A program made the translations under genes and the position numbers. A stretch of DNA of 10,110 nt from Akkermansiaceae bacterium (lineage in GTDB: Bacteria > Verrucomicrobiota > Verrucomicrobiia > Verrucomicrobiales > Akkermansiaceae). The stretch is taken from the NCBI GenBank assembly GCA_011524615.1, contig WTJZ01000075.1, positions 1 to 10,110 on the forward strand, in the 5' to 3' direction. Positions 7,459 to 10,110 of the stretch are shown here, piece after piece. Below the pieces are notes generated by a model that was given only the letters and a program-made list of their open reading frames with translations, searched no databases and had not been told where the DNA came from. The stretch's first letter is position 1. Every line of letters starts with the position of its first letter.

Positions 7459-8189
7459 TAATCTTGCTTCTCGATTACATACTGACGCCCTCTCACTCTT
7501 ACAGGAGGCACGGTTCGATACTGCTCGAACCATGTATACGCGGGGTAGAGCTCTTGCCAAAACTCATTCCATCTGCCAATCCCTGAGGGGGGCTCACTAA
7601 AACGATACGGAAAGCTATGAAAGTGAACCTGACGCTGTCCGGCCTCTAGTGCTGATGAGACTAGAAGGTAGATCTCCTCCACCCCAGGATCAGTCATGGC
7701 ATAACATCCCGCCGACGCCGCCCCACCATGCACCATAATGTACGATCCCGTTCTACCATGCGCGCGATCATACTGATTCGGATAGCCGATATTGAAGGAT
7801 AAGTGGTAGGAACTATACGGGTTCAGGCTCGATTTGTAGATTTGATAAAACCCTTCCGGCGCTTGATAGTCTCCCTCCCGTAACTTTGGTCCGAGCTTAC
7901 CAGACATTGCCGCGATGGGATACACCTTGAGTAACTCGAACTGCTGAGCCTCCTGCCGCTGCATCCACACCTCCATCACGCGCTCTTTCTTAAAAACCCT
8001 CAAATACACCTCATCACCCACCTGCATCCCCTTCTCTTCTAGTGATTCACTGAGAGTCAGATTGGCGGCCTCTAGATCTGGAGAGACGCGATTCAGAACG
8101 GGATTCTTCTTGTAGATTAATGCCCCGAGCACTCCCGTCAAGAGGGTCAATAGAGTCACCAAACGTATATTCACTCTCTCAGGATACAA
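7458..8189 (-). CDS. Membrane-anchored L,D-transpeptidase-fold (YkuD) enzyme, YafK/DpaA-like
   Basis: 243 residues. A hydrophobic segment at about 8-25 anchors it or acts as an uncleaved signal, placing the rest in the periplasm. The YkuD catalytic centre is HGGAASAGCYAMTD (154-167), with His154 and nucleophile Cys162. The preceding block, EGFYQIYKSSLNPYSSYHLS (112-131), FNIGYPNQYDRAHGRTGS, is characteristic of the YafK group. E. coli YafK (DpaA/LdtF) detaches Braun lipoprotein from peptidoglycan instead of making 3-3 crosslinks, so the reaction here could be an amidase or a transpeptidase; sequence alone does not decide. The C-terminus (about 205-243) is a Trp/Tyr-rich tail as in that group. 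No ATG fits the start: TTG at 8189 is used here, with GAGGGG only 2 nt upstream; GTG at codon 6 is an alternative. It is first in a two-gene unit with the sirtuin. Confidence 0.88.
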   Translation of the reverse strand: MYPERVNIRLVTLLTLLTGVLGALIYKKNPVLNRVSPDLEAANLTLSESLEEKGMQVGDEVYLRVFKKERVMEVWMQRQEAQQFELLKVYPIAAMSGKLGPKLREGDYQAPEGFYQIYKSSLNPYSSYHLSFNIGYPNQYDRAHGRTGSYIMVHGGAASAGCYAMTDPGVEEIYLLVSSALEAGQRQVHFHSFPYRFSEPPSGIGRWNEFWQELYPAYTWFEQYRTVPPVRVRGRQYVIEKQD

Positions 8190-8228
8190 AATCCCCTCAT
8201 TTTTGGAATCGAAAACATCACCATACTT

Positions 8229-8771
8229 ATGCTACGCTCTGCACTAGACAACTCAATGAACAACTTCTCAGACCTGATTCTCCCTTACCTCCCATGGCTC
8301 GTCACATATGGACTCCTCCTCTGTGGCCTCGTCGCGGCCTTCGTCCCTGTGATTCCGAGTCACTTACTGATTCTCATTTCGGGAGGGGCACATTACTTTC
8401 TCTTTCGTGAGGAATCAGGCCTCGGGATCGTTTCATTCATCGTCTTAGTTCTCCTCCTAGTGGGTTCTCAGACATTTGAGACCATGAGCGGGTCTCTAGG
8501 ATCCAAGTGGTTTGGCGGGACTAAGTGGGGTACGATCGGAGCCATGGCGGGTCTCATTGTTGGCATGTTTTTCCCACCCCTCGGGTTCGTCATCGGCCCA
8601 TTAGTCGGTGCCCTCCTCCTTGAAGCCATCTTAGCGAAGAAGAACATCAAGGACGCCACCCAATCAGGACTCGGGTCTGCCGTCGGCACCTTAACCGGCC
8701 TCCTTGTCCGCATGATCGTCGCCTTCGTCATGGCAACCTACTTATTATTAGATATTTATCTACTGAAGTAG
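8229..8771 (+). CDS. DUF456 family integral membrane protein
   Basis: 180 residues with about four hydrophobic segments: 22-55, 64-80, 102-133 and 148-178. Family marks: the first helix pair with paired prolines (FVPVIPSHLLILISGGAHYF, 38-57), the loop GGTKWGTIGAMAGLIVG (96-112), the helix FFPPLGFVIGPLVGALLLE (114-132), then a cytoplasmic-type KK-rich turn (AKKNIKDA) and the Gly-zipper helix SGLGSAVGTLTGLL. DUF456 proteins are widespread and have no established function; glycine-zipper packing suggests a small membrane oligomer, which is an inference. Start is ATG at 8229; ATG at 8256 (171 residues) is equally possible, since neither has a ribosome site. It diverges from the YkuD gene across 39 bp, so the promoters must overlap the coding ends. 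It ends 9 bp from the convergent nuclease gene with no terminator hairpin seen between them. Confidence 0.85.
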   Translation: MLRSALDNSMNNFSDLILPYLPWLVTYGLLLCGLVAAFVPVIPSHLLILISGGAHYFLFREESGLGIVSFIVLVLLLVGSQTFETMSGSLGSKWFGGTKWGTIGAMAGLIVGMFFPPLGFVIGPLVGALLLEAILAKKNIKDATQSGLGSAVGTLTGLLVRMIVAFVMATYLLLDIYLLK

Positions 8772-8780
8772 CAGCTCATC

Positions 8781-9659
8781 TTAGAAGGAAACCTTCACCC
8801 CGTGCTTTAGTAATACCCGAGGCAAGATATCATCCAGATTCATCACATCCTCATCGTTGAGCTCGATCAGGGATAGCCCCTCGGTTTGATAAATTTGCTG
8901 CTTCTTAGCCTTTCGCGCTAGATACTTGGGATCATTCTCATATCCCCAATACTCAATATAAACACGCCCAGCAGGTACATAAAAGTCAGAATACACATCC
9001 TCACTGATTGGCAACTTACGCTCGTACGCATGCACCAGCTCTGCCATATATAACCAATTATCAATCAACATCTCCGCCTTTGAGCGCACCATGTGCCCAT
9101 CTGTAGCTCGGAATTTAGCAGGAAACTTCTCTCTAAACGATTCAGCACACTGCTCCACAGGCTTAGGCTCTGCGTGCTTTTCCCCTTTGAGATCTGCTAT
9201 TGTCGCCTGTAAGCTTTTAGAGGTGAGTATCTGTTCTGGCCACTTTACATAAGGAACACCACTTTTAGAGTTCTCGCTTTGGATACCTCCCTGCTTTTTA
9301 CCCTGATTCGTCACTTCCCACCCTTTGAGCCCTTTGACGATCCAACCCAACTCTGATAGGATAGCGTTAATACGACGGTTCGAGAACCCATAATGTTCTC
9401 CAACATTTGTTGCGCTTAGATATTTACTACCGTTCATTTCCCCCTGACCATCAGGAATATCGATTTTCTCAGGCCATACTATATAACGACCGTACTGGGC
9501 ACTTTCCTTATATTCACCCCCGAGCGCACGCCCTTGATCCGTTAAGCTCCATCCTTTTTGCTCCCTCGTAATCCATCCCGCCATCTCTAGGCCTTTAAAT
9601 AATTCCGCCCCATTTCTTCCTCTCTTCTTCGCCAATCCAGATGTAGAAATTTTAACCAT
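8781..9659 (-). CDS. Putative DNA-binding nuclease: two winged-helix-like repeats plus PD-(D/E)XK-like C-terminal domain
   Basis: 292 residues from ATG at 9659 (GTG at 9716 would add 19 hydrophobic residues; no ribosome site favours it). No named family is recognised. Residues 21-66 and 97-144 are two copies of one unit: a helix ending in (M/L)(A/G)WI-like GWI, then KGW.(L/V)T.QG...GG, a polar turn, and (I/V).WPE.I. The second copy is preceded by YLSATNVGEHYGFSNRRIN (80-98), an HTH-like stretch resembling phage KilAC/antirepressor C-terminal domains. Residues 190-290 look like a restriction-endonuclease fold: Glu196 in RSKAEMLIDNWLY, Asp225 in YSDFYVP, Glu236 in VYIEYWG, then a basic helix ARKAKKQQIYQ and strand LSLIEL. 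This is the order E...D...E-x-(W/Y) with a displaced lysine. G+C is below that of its neighbours (24/60 at 9241-9300, against 34/60 at 8521-8580), which hints at transfer. It stands alone; target unknown. Confidence 0.7.
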   Translation of the reverse strand: MVKISTSGLAKKRGRNGAELFKGLEMAGWITREQKGWSLTDQGRALGGEYKESAQYGRYIVWPEKIDIPDGQGEMNGSKYLSATNVGEHYGFSNRRINAILSELGWIVKGLKGWEVTNQGKKQGGIQSENSKSGVPYVKWPEQILTSKSLQATIADLKGEKHAEPKPVEQCAESFREKFPAKFRATDGHMVRSKAEMLIDNWLYMAELVHAYERKLPISEDVYSDFYVPAGRVYIEYWGYENDPKYLARKAKKQQIYQTEGLSLIELNDEDVMNLDDILPRVLLKHGVKVSF

Positions 9660-9786
9660 TAATCCAATATGATCAATTAGGATAAAAAATAAAGGATTTA
9701 AAACAACTATTAACACCTAAAGATTACAAAACACGGCTAAACGCTATCCTTCATAATAGTTCCCCACCTTCTTAACCATTTCTACA
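9642..9786. repeat. Paired short repeats bracketing the AT-rich upstream region of the nuclease gene
   Basis: TGTAGAAAT (9642-9650) is inverted as ATTTCTACA (9778-9786), and TTAACCATT is repeated directly at 9652-9660 and 9772-9780. The left copy overlaps the nuclease start codon; the right copy lies about 115 bp upstream of it. The interval is very AT-rich (13 G+C of 60 at 9661-9720). Confidence 0.4.
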
Positions 9787-9814
9787 CTTCATCGTTATTC
9801 TGAGATATTTATCT

Positions 9815-9843
9815 TTTAAAATAATAAGAGAACGCGTTAGACT
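9815..9843 (+). promoter_or_regulatory. Possible promoter of rnpB
   Basis: TTTAAA (9815-9820) and TAGACT (9838-9843) are separated by 17 nt, with AT-rich DNA upstream. Each box matches 4 of 6 to consensus. Transcription would begin near 9850, where the RNase P RNA is expected to start. Confidence 0.35.
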
Positions 9844-9849
9844 ACACAT

Positions 9850-10110
9850 CTGCGTCTTCCGGGTGGTCGCGGTAGAGCCTAGCTCTGTCGAGGAAAGTCC
9901 GGACTTCGGAGGGCAACATGCCATGTGAAAGCATGGGACGCTAGGCCCCAAGGCCTAGTGGACGGAAAGTGCCACAGAGAATATACCGCCATACTTCGGT
10001 GTGGTAAGGGTGAAAAGGTGAGGTAAGAGCTCACCGCTCCTGAGGTAACAAGGGAGGCACGGTAAACCCCATGTGAAGCAAGACACAACAGGAGAAGAGT
10101 CGCCCGCTCG
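9850..10110 (+). ncRNA. rnpB: RNase P RNA, bacterial type A, 3' end cut by window edge
   Basis: The catalytic RNA that trims 5' leaders from pre-tRNAs. Conserved blocks appear in the right order: GAGGAAAGTCCGGAC (P4 5' strand region, 9889-9903), ACAGAGAATATACCGCC (about 9974-9990), GGTAAGGGTGAAAAGGTG (about 10003-10020), GTAAGAGCTCACCGC and GCACGGTAAACCCC (about 10057-10070). P3 can be drawn from GGTAGAG/CTCTGTC with a short loop, and P12 is a very short hairpin CATAC-TTCG-GTGTG. The 5' end is set only approximately. The L15-P18 region, the 3' half of P4 and the 3' strand of P1 lie beyond the window, so about one third of the RNA is missing. It is transcribed away from the nuclease gene. Any reading frame across it is incidental. 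Confidence 0.95.

Noticed and set aside
7459..7560. 34-residue N-terminal extension of the sirtuin
   Set aside because: It lies wholly within the YkuD-domain gene; sirtuin similarity begins at MKRIFVLTGAGIS.
9879..10088. Open frame across the RNase P RNA on the minus strand
   Set aside because: The region is explained by conserved RNase P RNA blocks; the frame is incidental.
1..10110. CRISPR arrays, insertion sequences, prophage genes, toxin-antitoxin pairs, tRNAs
   Set aside because: No regular repeat-spacer pattern, transposase or integrase motif, terminal inverted repeats or cloverleaf was found.

Overview
The window looks like ordinary chromosome from a Gram-negative-type, probably marine, heterotrophic bacterium. 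I lean towards Verrucomicrobiota (Opitutae-like). The basis is the gene mix: a secreted PL6 polysaccharide lyase, a class-2 quinone-linked PyrD, a YafK/DpaA-type L,D-transpeptidase-fold enzyme, DUF2452 and DUF456 proteins, and a type-A RNase P RNA. No marker settles the taxon, so this placement is an inference. Apart from the lyase, the gene before the DUF2452 start choice and one or two others, most genes lack a clear Shine-Dalgarno sequence.

Left part (1-4651), all on the minus strand. In transcription order it holds a WalJ/YycJ-like metallo-beta-lactamase-fold hydrolase, a small DOMON-like carbohydrate-binding-fold protein starting 1 nt after the hydrolase stop, and pyrD (pyrimidine synthesis). 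These three are probably one transcript. After a 150-bp gap comes a 698-residue secreted PL6 lyase (alginate lyase or chondroitinase-B type) with a C-terminal beta-sandwich carbohydrate-binding-like module. No other polysaccharide-utilisation genes are visible beside it.

Middle (4652-6771). A DUF2452 protein (related to eukaryotic C1orf50) reads rightwards and converges on lysA, which reads leftwards and makes lysine from meso-diaminopimelate. A rho-independent terminator for lysA and a separate perfect palindrome lie between them. An extended -10 promoter is visible upstream of lysA.

Right part (6772-8771). A sirtuin deacylase of the CobB/SIRT5 (YxxR) class overlaps by 1 nt the stop of a membrane-anchored YafK/DpaA-like YkuD-domain enzyme. 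A DUF456 membrane protein reads divergently from the latter across only about 39 bp.

Far right (8781-10110). A lone, lower-G+C gene encodes a protein with two copies of a winged-helix-like DNA-binding repeat followed by a PD-(D/E)XK-like nuclease domain. It is separated by an AT-rich gap carrying short paired repeats from a divergent RNase P RNA gene (rnpB), which the window edge truncates. The duplicated-repeat nuclease is the best candidate for something poorly described. Everything else belongs to recognisable families. No CRISPR array, IS element, tRNA or prophage is visible.
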